In this document: positions 20,255 to 28,932 of the stretch, one piece after another
How positions within the stretch are numbered: the first letter of the stretch is position 1
How the letters are laid out: each line of letters opens with the position of its first letter
Source of the DNA: UBA10649 sp965278945
Lineage (GTDB): Bacteria > Actinomycetota > Actinomycetes > S36-B12
Direction of reading: 5' to 3'
NCBI GenBank assembly: GCA_965278945.1
Contig: OZ257128.1
Span: 1,116,001 to 1,180,000 of the forward strand
Length of the DNA: 64,000 nucleotides
The notes under the pieces: model-generated
What the model saw: the letters and a program-made list of their open reading frames with translations, nothing else
What the model was told of the DNA's origin: nothing
Databases searched by the model: none
Made by a program: the position numbers and the translations under genes

Positions 20255-20260
20255 CCAGAA

Positions 20261-20806
20261 GTGGCGATCCAACCCATCCGTCTGTTCGGCGACCCCGTGC
20301 TCCGCACGCCGGCCGCGCCAGTGGAGACCTTCGACAAGGAACTGCGCAAGCTCGTGCGCGACCTGACCGAGACCATGATGGACGCGCCCGGCGCGGGACT
20401 AGCGGCGCCGCAGATCGGTGTCTCGCTGCGGGTGTTCACCTACTGGGTCGACGACGAGCCCGGTCACCTGATCAATCCCGATCTGGACCTGTCCGATGAA
20501 CTGCAGATCGGCGACGAGGGGTGCCTGTCACTGCCCGACCTCGCCTTCGAGACGCCGCGATCGATGCGCGTGGTCGCCAAGGGAATGAACATGCACGGGG
20601 AGCCCGTCGTCATCGAGGGCAGCGAGTTGCTCGCGCGTGCCATGCAGCACGAGACCGATCACCTCGACGGCATCATCTTCATCGACCGGCTCGACCCCGA
20701 GGCCCGCAAGGCCGCGATGCGCATGATCCGCGCGTCCGAGTGGTTTGGCGAGCCAGCCCCCGTCGTGCAGGCAAGCCCGCACGCGGTCTCGTCACGCTGG
20801 CTCTAG
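20261..20806 (+). CDS. def: Peptide deformylase
   Basis: Def removes the N-formyl group from new proteins. All three family motifs are present in the 181-residue protein: GAGLAAPQIG (44-53), EGCLSLP (85-91) with metal ligand Cys87, and HETDH (129-133) with the two histidine ligands and catalytic Glu130. The GTG start lies six bases downstream of a TAGGAT hexamer and has no ribosome site, suggesting a leaderless transcript. It is followed after two bases by fmt, its functional opposite. Confidence 0.97.
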   Translation: MAIQPIRLFGDPVLRTPAAPVETFDKELRKLVRDLTETMMDAPGAGLAAPQIGVSLRVFTYWVDDEPGHLINPDLDLSDELQIGDEGCLSLPDLAFETPRSMRVVAKGMNMHGEPVVIEGSELLARAMQHETDHLDGIIFIDRLDPEARKAAMRMIRASEWFGEPAPVVQASPHAVSSRWL

Positions 20807-20808
20807 AC

Positions 20809-21732
20809 ATGCGCTGCGTGTTTGCCGGAACTCCCGAAGTCGCTGCAACAGCGTTGCGCGTCCTGCTGGCCTCGCGACACGAGGTGGTTGCGGTCATCAC
20901 TCGACCCGATGCGCGGTCGGGTCGCGGCAAGCAGGTGGCGGCCAGTCCGGTCGCTGTCCTCGCCCGCGAGGAGGGGCTGGAGCTCCTGCAGCCATCGAGC
21001 ACTCGCGACCCCGAACTGCGCGAACGACTGGTGGCCCTCGACGTCGACTGCGCGCCCATCGTGGCGTACGGCGGACTCATTCCCGCGCAGTTGCTGGACG
21101 TGCCACGGCACGGATGGGTCAATCTTCACTTCAGCCTGCTGCCCGCCTGGCGGGGAGCAGCTCCGGTCCAGCACGCAATCTGGCATGGCGACGACGTCAC
21201 GGGCGCAACAACCTTCCGGCTCGACGTCGGCATGGACACCGGTCCCGTCTATGGCTCGGTCACGGAGACAGTGCGCCCGCGCGACACGTCCGGTGACCTC
21301 CTCGTGCGGCTGGCCGACTCGGGGGCTGGGCTGCTCGTGGCCACTCTCGACGCGATCGAGGACGGCGCCCTCCACGCGGTTCCCCAGGTCGGCGAGCCCA
21401 CCGTGGCGCCGAAGCTGAGCGTTGATGACGCGCGCGTGCGCTGGGATCATCCCGCTGTCGGCGTCGACCGACAGATCCGGGCGTGCACTCCGGAGCCGGG
21501 GGCATGGACGATGGTCGGAGCGGAGCGCGTTCGCGTGCATCCGATCGAGATTGCTGCCGACGCCGAGCCTCTTGAGTCCGGTCGCATTCGGGTCGGACGC
21601 AACGAGGTCCTCGTCGGCACCGCGACCGCACCGGTGCGGCTCGGCATGGTTCAACCGGCCGGGAAGCGGGCCATGGCGGCCGCCGACTGGGCGCGCGGCG
21701 GACGACTCGCAGACGACGTCGTGGTCGCGTGA
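20809..21732 (+). CDS. fmt: Methionyl-tRNA formyltransferase
   Basis: Fmt formylates initiator Met-tRNA using 10-formyl-THF. The 307-residue protein begins MRCVFAGTPEVAATALRVLL and has the formyl-transfer motif NLHFSLLPAWRGAAPVQ near residue 105 with the catalytic His, and DVGMDTGPV downstream. The ATG at 20809 is two bases past the def stop; the frame is open far upstream but only as def shadow. It overlaps rsmB by four bases (GTGA). Confidence 0.96.
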   Translation: MRCVFAGTPEVAATALRVLLASRHEVVAVITRPDARSGRGKQVAASPVAVLAREEGLELLQPSSTRDPELRERLVALDVDCAPIVAYGGLIPAQLLDVPRHGWVNLHFSLLPAWRGAAPVQHAIWHGDDVTGATTFRLDVGMDTGPVYGSVTETVRPRDTSGDLLVRLADSGAGLLVATLDAIEDGALHAVPQVGEPTVAPKLSVDDARVRWDHPAVGVDRQIRACTPEPGAWTMVGAERVRVHPIEIAADAEPLESGRIRVGRNEVLVGTATAPVRLGMVQPAGKRAMAAADWARGGRLADDVVVA

Positions 21733-23084
21733 CCGACCAGCCGAGGACCGCCGCGCTCGAACTTCTTCGCGCCGTGCGCGAGGACGACGCCTACGCGAAC
21801 CTGATCATGGCGCACGTCCTGCAGGAGGCCGGTCTCAGCGGGCGCGACGCCGCGTTCGCCACCGAGCTCGGCTACGGCACGCTGCGCTGGCAGGGCTGGT
21901 ACGACGCGATACTCGCCACGTGCGTGACCAGGCCGTTCCAGAAAGTCGAGCCCGCGCTGCGCGACATCCTGCGGCTGGGCGCGCACCAGATCCTCCACAT
22001 GCGGGTTCCCGACCATGCCGCCGTCGACTCGTCATGCGAACTGGCCCGCGCGCTGCTGCCGCGCACCGGTGCTGATGCCCGGGCCGGCTTCATCAACGCG
22101 GTGCTGCGCAAGGTTGCCGCGCGCGACGAGGCAGGCTGGGTCGAGGAACTCGCGGCCGGCAGGCCCGACACCGACGTTGACTGGTTGGCCACGAGGTGGT
22201 CGCATCCGCTGTGGATCGTCCGCGCGTTCCGCGACGCGCTTGGGTCGCGCCGCGACGAGCTCAAGGACCTGCTGGCCGCGGACAACATCGCGGCACGTCC
22301 CTCGCTCGTCGCCCGTCCTGGACGCCTGGACCCTGCCGAACTGCTAGCCCTACCCGAGGTCGAGCTCGGACGCTGGTCACCACTCGCGGCGACCCTCGTC
22401 GACGGAGCGCCCGACGCCCTGGCCTGGGTTCGCGACGGAAGTGTCGGCGTGCAGGACGAGGGCAGTCAGCTCGTCGCTCTCGCCTTCGCGCGCGCCGAGA
22501 TTGACGGGTCCGACCAGCTGTGGCTCGATGCGTGCGCCGGGCCTGGCGGCAAGGCAGCAGTTCTCGACGGACTTGCGGCCGAGCGCGGTGGCCGCCTGCT
22601 CGCCGTCGAGCAGCACCCGCATCGCGCCGATCTGGTCAGTCGGTCGTTCGGGCCCGACTCGCGGTCCGAGGTCATCGTGGGCGACTCGCGGCACTCCCCG
22701 TGGGGAGACGCGACATTCGACCGGGTGCTGATCGACGCGCCGTGCACCGGCCTGGGCGCGTTGCGCCGGCGACCAGAGTCGAGATGGCGTCGGACTCCTG
22801 CGGACCTGTCGGAGCTGGGTTCGCTCCAGCGGGACCTGCTTCGTGCCGGACTGGAAGCCACCCGGCCCGGAGGGGTGCTCGCGTACGTCACCTGTTCGCC
22901 GCATCTCGCGGAGACCGAATTCGTGGTCGCCGACGTCCTTCGCGGACGGTCCGATGTCGAGCAACTCGACGCGCGGTCTCTCCTGCCCGAGGTGCCGGAC
23001 TGCGGTGACGGGCCGACCGTGCAGTTGTGGCCGCATCGGCACGGCACGGATGCGATGTTCCTGTCGGTCATGCGACGTCAATAG
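21729..23084 (+). CDS. rsmB: 16S rRNA (cytosine967-C5)-methyltransferase RsmB
   Basis: RsmB methylates C967 of 16S rRNA with SAM. The 451-residue protein has an N-terminal NusB-like RNA-binding domain (residues 1-140), then the Rossmann domain with SAM motif DACAGPGGKA (267-276), the DAPCTGLG motif with Cys339 and the TCSPH motif with catalytic Cys389. The usual helical linker is present, and length is normal. Its TAG stop is also the first half of the TAGGGT -10 hexamer of rpe. Confidence 0.95.
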   Translation: MTDQPRTAALELLRAVREDDAYANLIMAHVLQEAGLSGRDAAFATELGYGTLRWQGWYDAILATCVTRPFQKVEPALRDILRLGAHQILHMRVPDHAAVDSSCELARALLPRTGADARAGFINAVLRKVAARDEAGWVEELAAGRPDTDVDWLATRWSHPLWIVRAFRDALGSRRDELKDLLAADNIAARPSLVARPGRLDPAELLALPEVELGRWSPLAATLVDGAPDALAWVRDGSVGVQDEGSQLVALAFARAEIDGSDQLWLDACAGPGGKAAVLDGLAAERGGRLLAVEQHPHRADLVSRSFGPDSRSEVIVGDSRHSPWGDATFDRVLIDAPCTGLGALRRRPESRWRRTPADLSELGSLQRDLLRAGLEATRPGGVLAYVTCSPHLAETEFVVADVLRGRSDVEQLDARSLLPEVPDCGDGPTVQLWPHRHGTDAMFLSVMRRQ

Positions 23085-23087
23085 GGT
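23082..23087 (+). promoter_or_regulatory. -10 element, leaderless promoter of rpe, overlapping the rsmB stop
   Basis: TAGGGT is followed by six bases (TTCGCC) and the rpe GTG. The first three bases are the rsmB stop codon. Only nine bases separate the two genes and none resembles a ribosome site. Confidence 0.6.
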
Positions 23088-23093
23088 TTCGCC

Positions 23094-23762
23094 GTGGGCA
23101 TGCTGATCTCGCCAAGCGTCTTGAACTCCGACCTGTCCGATCTGGCGGCGGAGGTTCGCCGGGTCCAGGTGGCGGCGGACTGGATCCATCTCGACGTGAT
23201 GGACAACCACTTCGTGCCGAACCTGACTTTCGGGCTGCCCGTGGTCGCGTCGCTGCTCGGCCAGATCGACATCCCCGCCGACTGCCACCTGATGATCGAC
23301 GACCCCGACCGCTGGGCGCCGGGGTTCGCGGAGGCGGGAGCGGGCAGCGTCACCTTCCACGTGGAGGCGGCGCGCGATCCTCGGATGGTCGCGAAAGACA
23401 TTCGCGCGGCCGGTGCGCGCGTGGGAGTCGCCGTCAAGCCGGGTACCGCCATCTCCGCGATCGAGGACTTCGCCGGTCTCATCGACATGATCCTCGTGAT
23501 GACGGTCGAACCGGGATTTGGCGGCCAGGCGTTCATGACCGAGATGCTGGCGAAGGTTCAGCAGGCCCGCCGCGTCGCCGACTCCGCCGACGTCGACATC
23601 TGGGTTCAGGTCGACGGGGGCATCGACCTCGACACGATCGGTCAGTGCGCCGCCGCGGGAGCAGACATCTTCGTCGCCGGATCGGCCGTCTACCGCGCCG
23701 AGGATCCCGAGCTGATGATCGAAAGACTGAGGGCGGCAGCAGAGAACGCGGCGCGTCCGTGA
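23094..23762 (+). CDS. rpe: Ribulose-phosphate 3-epimerase
   Basis: Rpe interconverts ribulose 5-phosphate and xylulose 5-phosphate in the pentose phosphate pathway; ribulose 5-phosphate is also the RibB substrate, which fits the riboflavin genes that follow. The 222-residue TIM-barrel protein shows ISPSVLNSDL, WIHLDVMDNHFVPNLTFG with metal-binding His and Asp residues, VMTVEPGFGGQAF and a terminal VDGGID phosphate site. The GTG start is preceded by a leaderless promoter. Confidence 0.96.
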   Translation: MGMLISPSVLNSDLSDLAAEVRRVQVAADWIHLDVMDNHFVPNLTFGLPVVASLLGQIDIPADCHLMIDDPDRWAPGFAEAGAGSVTFHVEAARDPRMVAKDIRAAGARVGVAVKPGTAISAIEDFAGLIDMILVMTVEPGFGGQAFMTEMLAKVQQARRVADSADVDIWVQVDGGIDLDTIGQCAAAGADIFVAGSAVYRAEDPELMIERLRAAAENAARP

Positions 23763-23774
23763 GGCCTGCAGCAG

Positions 23775-24794
23775 GTGACTGACGACTTAGCGCTCGCCGA
23801 GCACATGCGGGCGGCAATCGACCTGGCCCAGAGTCCCGACGCGCCGTTCGGCGCCAACCCGCGAGTCGGCTGCGTGATCGTGAGCGATACGGGCGAGATC
23901 GTGGGTCGTGGTCACCACCGCGGCGCGGGAACCGCGCACGCCGAGGTCGACGCGCTGCGCGATGCTGGCGATCGGGCGAGGGGCGCCACCGCCGTCGTGA
24001 GCCTGGAGCCATGCCGCCATGTCGGGCGGACCGGCCCCTGCACGGCGGCACTCATCGAGGCGGGCATCGCGCGCGTGGTCTTCGCGCAGCAGGACCCGAC
24101 TGCCGAAGGCGGCGGGGGAGCCGCGGTGCTGGAGGCCGCCGGGATCCCCGCGACGGGAGGCCTGCTCGCCGATCAGGCCGAGCAGGTTAACCAGGTGTGG
24201 ACATTCGCCGTGCGGTCCGGCCGTCCGATGGTGACGTGGAAGTGCGCGGTGTCCCTGGACGGTCGTGTTGCCGGACCCGACGGCGGCCCGACTCGCATCA
24301 CCGGGCCGGGTGCACGCGAACTCGTCCACGAGCTTCGGGCACAGGTTGGCGCGATCGTCGTGGGCACCGGCACGGTCCTGGCGGACGATCCGCAACTGAC
24401 GGTGCGGGGCGCGCGACCTCGATCTCTTCCGCTCGCGCCACTGCGCGTTGTCGTCGGCTCGCGCGCGATCCCCGACGGTGCCCGGATCCTCGACGACGAG
24501 GCTGAGACCCTCGTGCTCGACGAGCGCGATCCAGTGCGGGTCCTCGACCTGCTCGACGAGCGCGGGATCCGGCACGCGCTGCTCGAAGGCGGCCCGACTC
24601 TCGCCGGCGCATTCCTGCGCGCGCAGGTGATCGATCGCATCGACTGGTACCTGGCTCCGCTGCTCCTGGGCGATGGGCCGCCCGCGCTGCCCGCCCTGCC
24701 CGGGGCGCAGGGAGTCGATGTGGAGGCGGTCAGCGTGGTCGGGGAGGATGTGCGTATCCAAGGCTGGATCCGCTACGACCGATCAGGGACGTGA
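23775..24794 (+). CDS. ribD: Riboflavin-specific deaminase / reductase RibD
   Basis: RibD deaminates and then reduces the pyrimidine intermediate of riboflavin synthesis. The deaminase domain (1-145) has the zinc ligands H55 in HAE and C80 and C89 in PCRHVGRTGPC, with catalytic E57. The reductase domain follows with VTWKCAVSLDGRVAG, VGTGTVLADDPQLTVR and LLEGGPTLAGAFL. At 339 residues it is slightly short for the family. The GTG at 23775 follows rpe by 12 bases, and the stop overlaps or abuts the riboflavin synthase gene. Confidence 0.95.
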   Translation: MTDDLALAEHMRAAIDLAQSPDAPFGANPRVGCVIVSDTGEIVGRGHHRGAGTAHAEVDALRDAGDRARGATAVVSLEPCRHVGRTGPCTAALIEAGIARVVFAQQDPTAEGGGGAAVLEAAGIPATGGLLADQAEQVNQVWTFAVRSGRPMVTWKCAVSLDGRVAGPDGGPTRITGPGARELVHELRAQVGAIVVGTGTVLADDPQLTVRGARPRSLPLAPLRVVVGSRAIPDGARILDDEAETLVLDERDPVRVLDLLDERGIRHALLEGGPTLAGAFLRAQVIDRIDWYLAPLLLGDGPPALPALPGAQGVDVEAVSVVGEDVRIQGWIRYDRSGT

Positions 24795-24799
24795 CCGCC

Positions 24800-25396
24800 A
24801 TGTTCACCGGCATCGTCGAAGAGCAGGGGATGGTTGTCGCTGTCGTCGATCTGGTCGATTCGACACGACTGACGATCCAGGGTGCGCTCGCGACATCCGA
24901 TGCCTCGCCAGGCGACTCGATCTCCGTCAGCGGCGTCTGCCTGACCGTGGTCGACGTGGTCGACGACACCTTCACCGCTGACGTTATGCGCGAGACGCTC
25001 GTTCGCAGCTCGCTCGGCAAGGCTGCCGTCGGAGTGCCGGTCAACTTGGAGCGCGCGGCTCGCGTCGACTCCCGCTTGGGTGGCCACATCGTTCAAGGTC
25101 ATGTCGATGGGACAGCGCGCATCACGGGCATCGAGGCCAGCGAGCACTGGACGACCGTGTCGTTTGCGATCGACCCACGACTGACGCGCTACCTCGTCGA
25201 GAAGGGATCGATCACAGTCGACGGCGTATCGTTGACGGTCATGGATGCTGGCGACTCGGGGTTCTCCGTGTCGTTGATCCCGACCACGTTGGAGATGACG
25301 ACCCTCGGCACGCGAAGCGTCGGTGATGTCGTCAATATCGAGGTCGACGTGATTGCGAAGTACGTGGAGCGACTCATGGAAGGGAGGGCGACGTGA
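24800..25396 (+). CDS. ribE: Riboflavin synthase, alpha chain
   Basis: The enzyme converts two lumazine molecules to riboflavin and the pyrimidine product. The protein has the expected internal duplication: MFTGIVEEQG with SGVCLTV in the first half, and GHVDGTARI with DGVSLTV in the second. I choose the ATG at 24800, which gives the canonical MFTGIVEE and 198 residues, with AGGGA ten bases upstream; a GTG at 24791 would overlap the ribD stop and add three residues. It overlaps ribBA by four bases. Confidence 0.95.
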   Translation: MFTGIVEEQGMVVAVVDLVDSTRLTIQGALATSDASPGDSISVSGVCLTVVDVVDDTFTADVMRETLVRSSLGKAAVGVPVNLERAARVDSRLGGHIVQGHVDGTARITGIEASEHWTTVSFAIDPRLTRYLVEKGSITVDGVSLTVMDAGDSGFSVSLIPTTLEMTTLGTRSVGDVVNIEVDVIAKYVERLMEGRAT

Positions 25397-26715
25397 TTCC
25401 GGCAGACCAGCTGTTCGGGCGCGGCGATGATCACGCGCCCGACCCGAAGCCCGAGGTACGCACCCTCACCGTGATCACTGGCGATGGTGCCCAGGGTGCG
25501 ATCCGGCTCGATCCGGTCGAGGCTGCGGTAGCCGCGATCGCTGCGGGCAACGCGATCGTCGTCATCGACGACGAGGATCGCGAGAACGAGGGCGACCTCA
25601 TCTTCGCGGCGTCAGCCGCGACACCCGAGCTGGTCGGATTCATGATCCGGTACACGTCCGGCTACATCTGCGTGCCGATGACAGGCGCCGATCTCGACCG
25701 TCTCGACCTGCCCCCGATGACGGCGATCAACGAGGACCGCAAGGGCACGGCCTACGCCGTGTCCGTCGACGCTCGCGACGTCGCCACGACGGGCATCTCG
25801 GCCGCTGATCGCGCGCGGACGATCAAGGTGCTCGCGGACTCCGCGACCGACGCCCATGACCTCACGCGCCCTGGCCACGTCATGCCGCTGCGGGCGGTGC
25901 CGGGGGGCGTCCTGCGCCGGGCCGGGCACACGGAGGCGGCGGTCGACCTGTCGCGCATGGCCGGACTCGCGCCCGTCGGTGCGCTGTGCGAGCTGGTGAA
26001 TGACGACGGCACGATGATGCGCGCGGCAGCCTGCCGGCAGTTCGCCGACGAGCACGGACTGGTGATGATCTCCATCGCCGACCTCATCGCGTTCCGCCGC
26101 CGCACCGAGAGCCTCGTGACTCGTGTTGCCGAGACCCGCCTGCCGACGCAGTTCGGCGAGTTCACCGCCTTCGGGTACCGCAGCGACACCGATGACTCCG
26201 AGCACATCGCGCTTGTCGCGGGCGAGATCGGCGACGGTCTCGACGTGCTGGTGCGCGTGCACTCCGAGTGCCTGACCGGCGACGTCTTCGGATCCCTGCG
26301 CTGCGACTGCGGACCGCAGCTTCATGCCGCGCTCGAGAGGGTTGCCCAGGAAGGCCGCGGCGTCGTCCTGTACGTCAAGGGCCATGAGGGCCGGGGCATC
26401 GGGCTGCTGCACAAGCTTCGGGCCTACACGCTCCAGGACCAGGGCCGCGACACCGTCGACGCGAACCTCGAGCTGGGCCTTCCCGCCGACGCTCGGGACT
26501 ACGGCACCGGCGCCCAGATCCTCGCCGACCTCGGCATCCGCAGCATGCGACTGCTCACCAACAACCCGGCCAAGCGCGCAGGACTCGAAGGCTACGGCTT
26601 GACCATTCTCGAGCGCGTGCCGCTCGAGATCGCGCCCAACGAGCACAACCGCGCCTACCTGCAGGCCAAGGTCGATCGCATGGGCCACACGCTGACCGCC
26701 GAGGATGCGCTGTGA
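25393..26715 (+). CDS. ribBA: 3,4-dihydroxy-2-butanone-4-phosphate synthase / GTP cyclohydrolase II
   Basis: This 440-residue fusion supplies both precursors of the riboflavin ring. The DHBP synthase part has DDEDRENEGDLIFAA near residue 60 and RPGHVMPLRA with HTEAAVDL. The cyclohydrolase II part has the zinc-binding CLTGDVFGSLRCDCGPQ and HEGRGIGLLHKLRAYTLQD. The first 35 residues are an unaligned extension. GTG 25393 forms a GTGA overlap with ribE and the end forms another with ribH. Confidence 0.96.
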   Translation: MIPADQLFGRGDDHAPDPKPEVRTLTVITGDGAQGAIRLDPVEAAVAAIAAGNAIVVIDDEDRENEGDLIFAASAATPELVGFMIRYTSGYICVPMTGADLDRLDLPPMTAINEDRKGTAYAVSVDARDVATTGISAADRARTIKVLADSATDAHDLTRPGHVMPLRAVPGGVLRRAGHTEAAVDLSRMAGLAPVGALCELVNDDGTMMRAAACRQFADEHGLVMISIADLIAFRRRTESLVTRVAETRLPTQFGEFTAFGYRSDTDDSEHIALVAGEIGDGLDVLVRVHSECLTGDVFGSLRCDCGPQLHAALERVAQEGRGVVLYVKGHEGRGIGLLHKLRAYTLQDQGRDTVDANLELGLPADARDYGTGAQILADLGIRSMRLLTNNPAKRAGLEGYGLTILERVPLEIAPNEHNRAYLQAKVDRMGHTLTAEDAL

Positions 26716-27182
26716 GCGGTGAAGGCTCGCCCGACATCCAGATCAGCGCCGACGGCCTGCGCGTAGCGATCGTTGCCTCGTCGTGGCACGTCGTGATCAT
26801 GGACGGGCTGATCGCCGGCGCGACGCGCGCGTGCCAGCAGGCCGGAGCCGAGGCCACCGTGATCCGCGTCCCCGGCTCCTTCGAGCTGCCGATCGTGGTC
26901 CAGGAGTGCGCCGCGTCGGGGCAGTTCGATGCGACGGTGGCGCTCGGGGTGATAATCCGCGGCGGCACGCCGCACTTCGAGTACGTCTGCAGCGGCGCCA
27001 CCGACGGGCTGATGCGCGTCGCCCTCGACACTCGTGTCCCCGTCGGGTTCGGTCTGCTGACCTGCGACACCGAGGATCAGGCCCTGGCCCGTTCAGGTCT
27101 GGAAGGCGCACAGGAGGACAAGGGTGCCGAGGCGACGTGGGCAGCGTTGATGACAGCAGTCACGCTGCGCGAGATGCGCTGA
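26712..27182 (+). CDS. ribH: 6,7-dimethyl-8-ribityllumazine synthase
   Basis: RibH joins the two RibBA/RibD-derived halves into lumazine, the substrate of riboflavin synthase. The 156-residue protein has RVAIVASSWH near residue 20, the ribityl-binding VPGSFELP (53-60), and GVIIRGGTPHFEYV with the catalytic His88. It is the last gene of the riboflavin block and closes the pathway set except for the phosphatase step. No FMN riboswitch was seen upstream of the block. Confidence 0.96.
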   Translation: MSGEGSPDIQISADGLRVAIVASSWHVVIMDGLIAGATRACQQAGAEATVIRVPGSFELPIVVQECAASGQFDATVALGVIIRGGTPHFEYVCSGATDGLMRVALDTRVPVGFGLLTCDTEDQALARSGLEGAQEDKGAEATWAALMTAVTLREMR

Positions 27183-27183
27183 C

Positions 27184-27189
27184 TAGGCT
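27184..27189 (+). promoter_or_regulatory. -10 element, leaderless promoter of hisE
   Basis: TAGGCT begins one base after the ribH stop and is followed by six bases (TTCCGC) and the hisE GTG. No ribosome site is present. Confidence 0.55.
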
Positions 27190-27195
27190 TTCCGC

Positions 27196-27459
27196 GTGAA
27201 GACGTTCGATGAGCTCTGGGTGGAACTGCAGCGCAAGGTGACCCTCAGGGAAGAAGGCTCGGGCACTGTCGCGCTCGTTGACTCCGGCGTCCATGCTGTC
27301 GGCAAGAAGGTCGTCGAAGAGGCTGCGGAGTCCTGGATGGCGGCCGAGCACGAGGGGCCCGAGCGCACTGCCGAGGAGATCTCGCAATTGCTCTATCACG
27401 TGCAATGCCTGATGCTCGCGTCCAAGATCTCGCTGGCCGACGTCTACCGCAAGCTCTGA
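27196..27459 (+). CDS. hisE: Phosphoribosyl-ATP pyrophosphatase
   Basis: HisE carries out the second step of histidine synthesis, hydrolysing phosphoribosyl-ATP to phosphoribosyl-AMP. The 87-residue all-helical MazG-like protein has KKVVEEAAESWMAAEHEG and EEISQLLYHVQCLML, with the acidic metal-binding residues in place. It stands alone from hisI, as in other actinobacteria, and precedes hisG by 13 bases. Confidence 0.95.
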   Translation: MKTFDELWVELQRKVTLREEGSGTVALVDSGVHAVGKKVVEEAAESWMAAEHEGPERTAEEISQLLYHVQCLMLASKISLADVYRKL

Positions 27460-27472
27460 GGAGAGCATTCCC

Positions 27473-28318
27473 ATGCTTCGTGTTGCAGTCCCCAACAAGG
27501 GGCAACTCGCCGAACCTGCCCGCAGCATGCTGGTCGAGGCCGGCTACCTGCGGTCGACGTCCGTGCGCGACCTCATGGTCCACGATCCCGACAACGACGT
27601 CGAGTTCTTCTTCCTGCGCCCGCGCGACATCGCGATCTACGTTGGCGAGGGCACGCTCGACCTCGGTATCACCGGGCGCGACATGCTCCTGGATTCCGAG
27701 GCAAAAGCCGACGAGGTTCTCTCGCTGGGCTTCGCGCCATCGACCTTTCGCTTCGCCGCGCCGCCCGGGCTGGCTGCGTCACCTGCGGACCTCGCCGGAC
27801 TCACGATCGCCACGTCTTACCCCGTGGTCCTGGCCGAGTGGCTGAACCGTCACTCGATCAATGCCCGCGTCGTGCACCTCGACGGGGCAGTGGAGAACGC
27901 CGTCGCACTCGGCGTCGCCGACGCGGTCGCCGATGTCGTCGCGACCGGCACGACCTTGCGCAGGGCCGGGCTCGAGGTTCTCGGCGACCCGATGCTCGTG
28001 TCCGAAGCGCTCCTCGTGCGTCGCTCCGACGCACCGAGCGAGCCCGCCGTCGACACATTCATCCGCCGCATCCAAGGCGTGATGGTCGCGCGCGCGTATG
28101 TCCTCGTCGACTACGACATCCTCACCGAGAAGATCGAGGAGGCGTGCGCGATGACTCCCGGAATCGAGTCTCCGACGATCTCCTCCCTGCGCGATCCGCA
28201 GTGGTCCGCGGTTCGTGCGATGGTCCCCGCCAAGGACGTGCACGGGATCATGGACGAGCTGTACGAGCTCGGCGCGCGGGGAATCCTCGTCACGGATATC
28301 CACGCCTGCCGGTTGTAA
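27473..28318 (+). CDS. hisG: ATP phosphoribosyltransferase, long form
   Basis: HisG starts histidine synthesis by joining PRPP to ATP and is feedback-inhibited by histidine. The 281-residue length and the C-terminal part after residue 205 (GVMVARAYVLVDYDI, VHGIMDELYELGARGILV) show the long form with an ACT-like regulatory domain. The catalytic part has LGITGRDML and the PRPP loop DVVATGTTLRRAGLEVL. AGGAG lies about eight bases before the ATG. Its TAA overlaps the next ATG by one base. Confidence 0.96.
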   Translation: MLRVAVPNKGQLAEPARSMLVEAGYLRSTSVRDLMVHDPDNDVEFFFLRPRDIAIYVGEGTLDLGITGRDMLLDSEAKADEVLSLGFAPSTFRFAAPPGLAASPADLAGLTIATSYPVVLAEWLNRHSINARVVHLDGAVENAVALGVADAVADVVATGTTLRRAGLEVLGDPMLVSEALLVRRSDAPSEPAVDTFIRRIQGVMVARAYVLVDYDILTEKIEEACAMTPGIESPTISSLRDPQWSAVRAMVPAKDVHGIMDELYELGARGILVTDIHACRL

Positions 28319-28932
28319 TGCTCGACGACGGCACCGCCGACGACGCGCTGCGCGCCGCGCTCGCCGACCCGGGCGCCCGTGCCGGAGACCTGGCCAGGCT
28401 GCTGCGATCGGCACCGCTCCTCGCGAGCGTCGTGGCCGTTCTCGACGAGGTCGACGAGCACGGCGGGGACAAGGACAGTCACATGGCGGTCGTCTCGATG
28501 GTCAACGACCGCGGCGAGCGAGGGCTCCTCGCGTTCACCGGCGTCGACAGCCTCGCGGCGTGGAACGAGCAGGCACGACCGGTTCACGCCCTTGGTCGCG
28601 ATATTGCCCGGTCGGCGCTCGCCGAGGGCGCGGCCGCCGTCATCGTCGACGTGGTCGGCCCGCATCGCGCGGTGTTCTCCGGCATCGACCTTGAGGTGCT
28701 GGCCGACTCTCTCGATCTCGACGCGGTCGTTCCAGCCATACGCCTTGCCGTGGGAGACCAGTCGCTCGTCATCCGCGATGCCCGGCTGCTGGATCTCGGC
28801 GTCGACGTCATCGTCGAGACACCAGAGGCCCAGATGGCTCGCATCGCGTCGGTGATCGCGGCTGACGACGGTCTTCGCCGGCTCGTCCCGGCTGGCATCG
28901 CGGTCGTCGCGAGTGGTTCGATCTCGTCATGA
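28318..28932 (+). CDS. SseB-like family protein
   Basis: The 204-residue product fits the SseB N-terminal domain group of conserved actinobacterial proteins near hisG and infC. Typical stretches are GLLAFTGVDSLAAWNEQARP, AEGAAAVIVDVVGPHRAVFSG and the terminal IASVIAADDGLRRLVPAGIAV. The cellular role is unknown; it is likely cytosolic, with no signal or membrane segment. It is coupled to hisG by TAATG and to the next gene by ATGA. Confidence 0.8.
   Translation: MLDDGTADDALRAALADPGARAGDLARLLRSAPLLASVVAVLDEVDEHGGDKDSHMAVVSMVNDRGERGLLAFTGVDSLAAWNEQARPVHALGRDIARSALAEGAAAVIVDVVGPHRAVFSGIDLEVLADSLDLDAVVPAIRLAVGDQSLVIRDARLLDLGVDVIVETPEAQMARIASVIAADDGLRRLVPAGIAVVASGSISS

Noticed and set aside
23763..23774. 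FMN riboswitch before the riboflavin genes
   Set aside because: ribD starts 12 bases after rpe, and no FMN aptamer-like sequence was seen.
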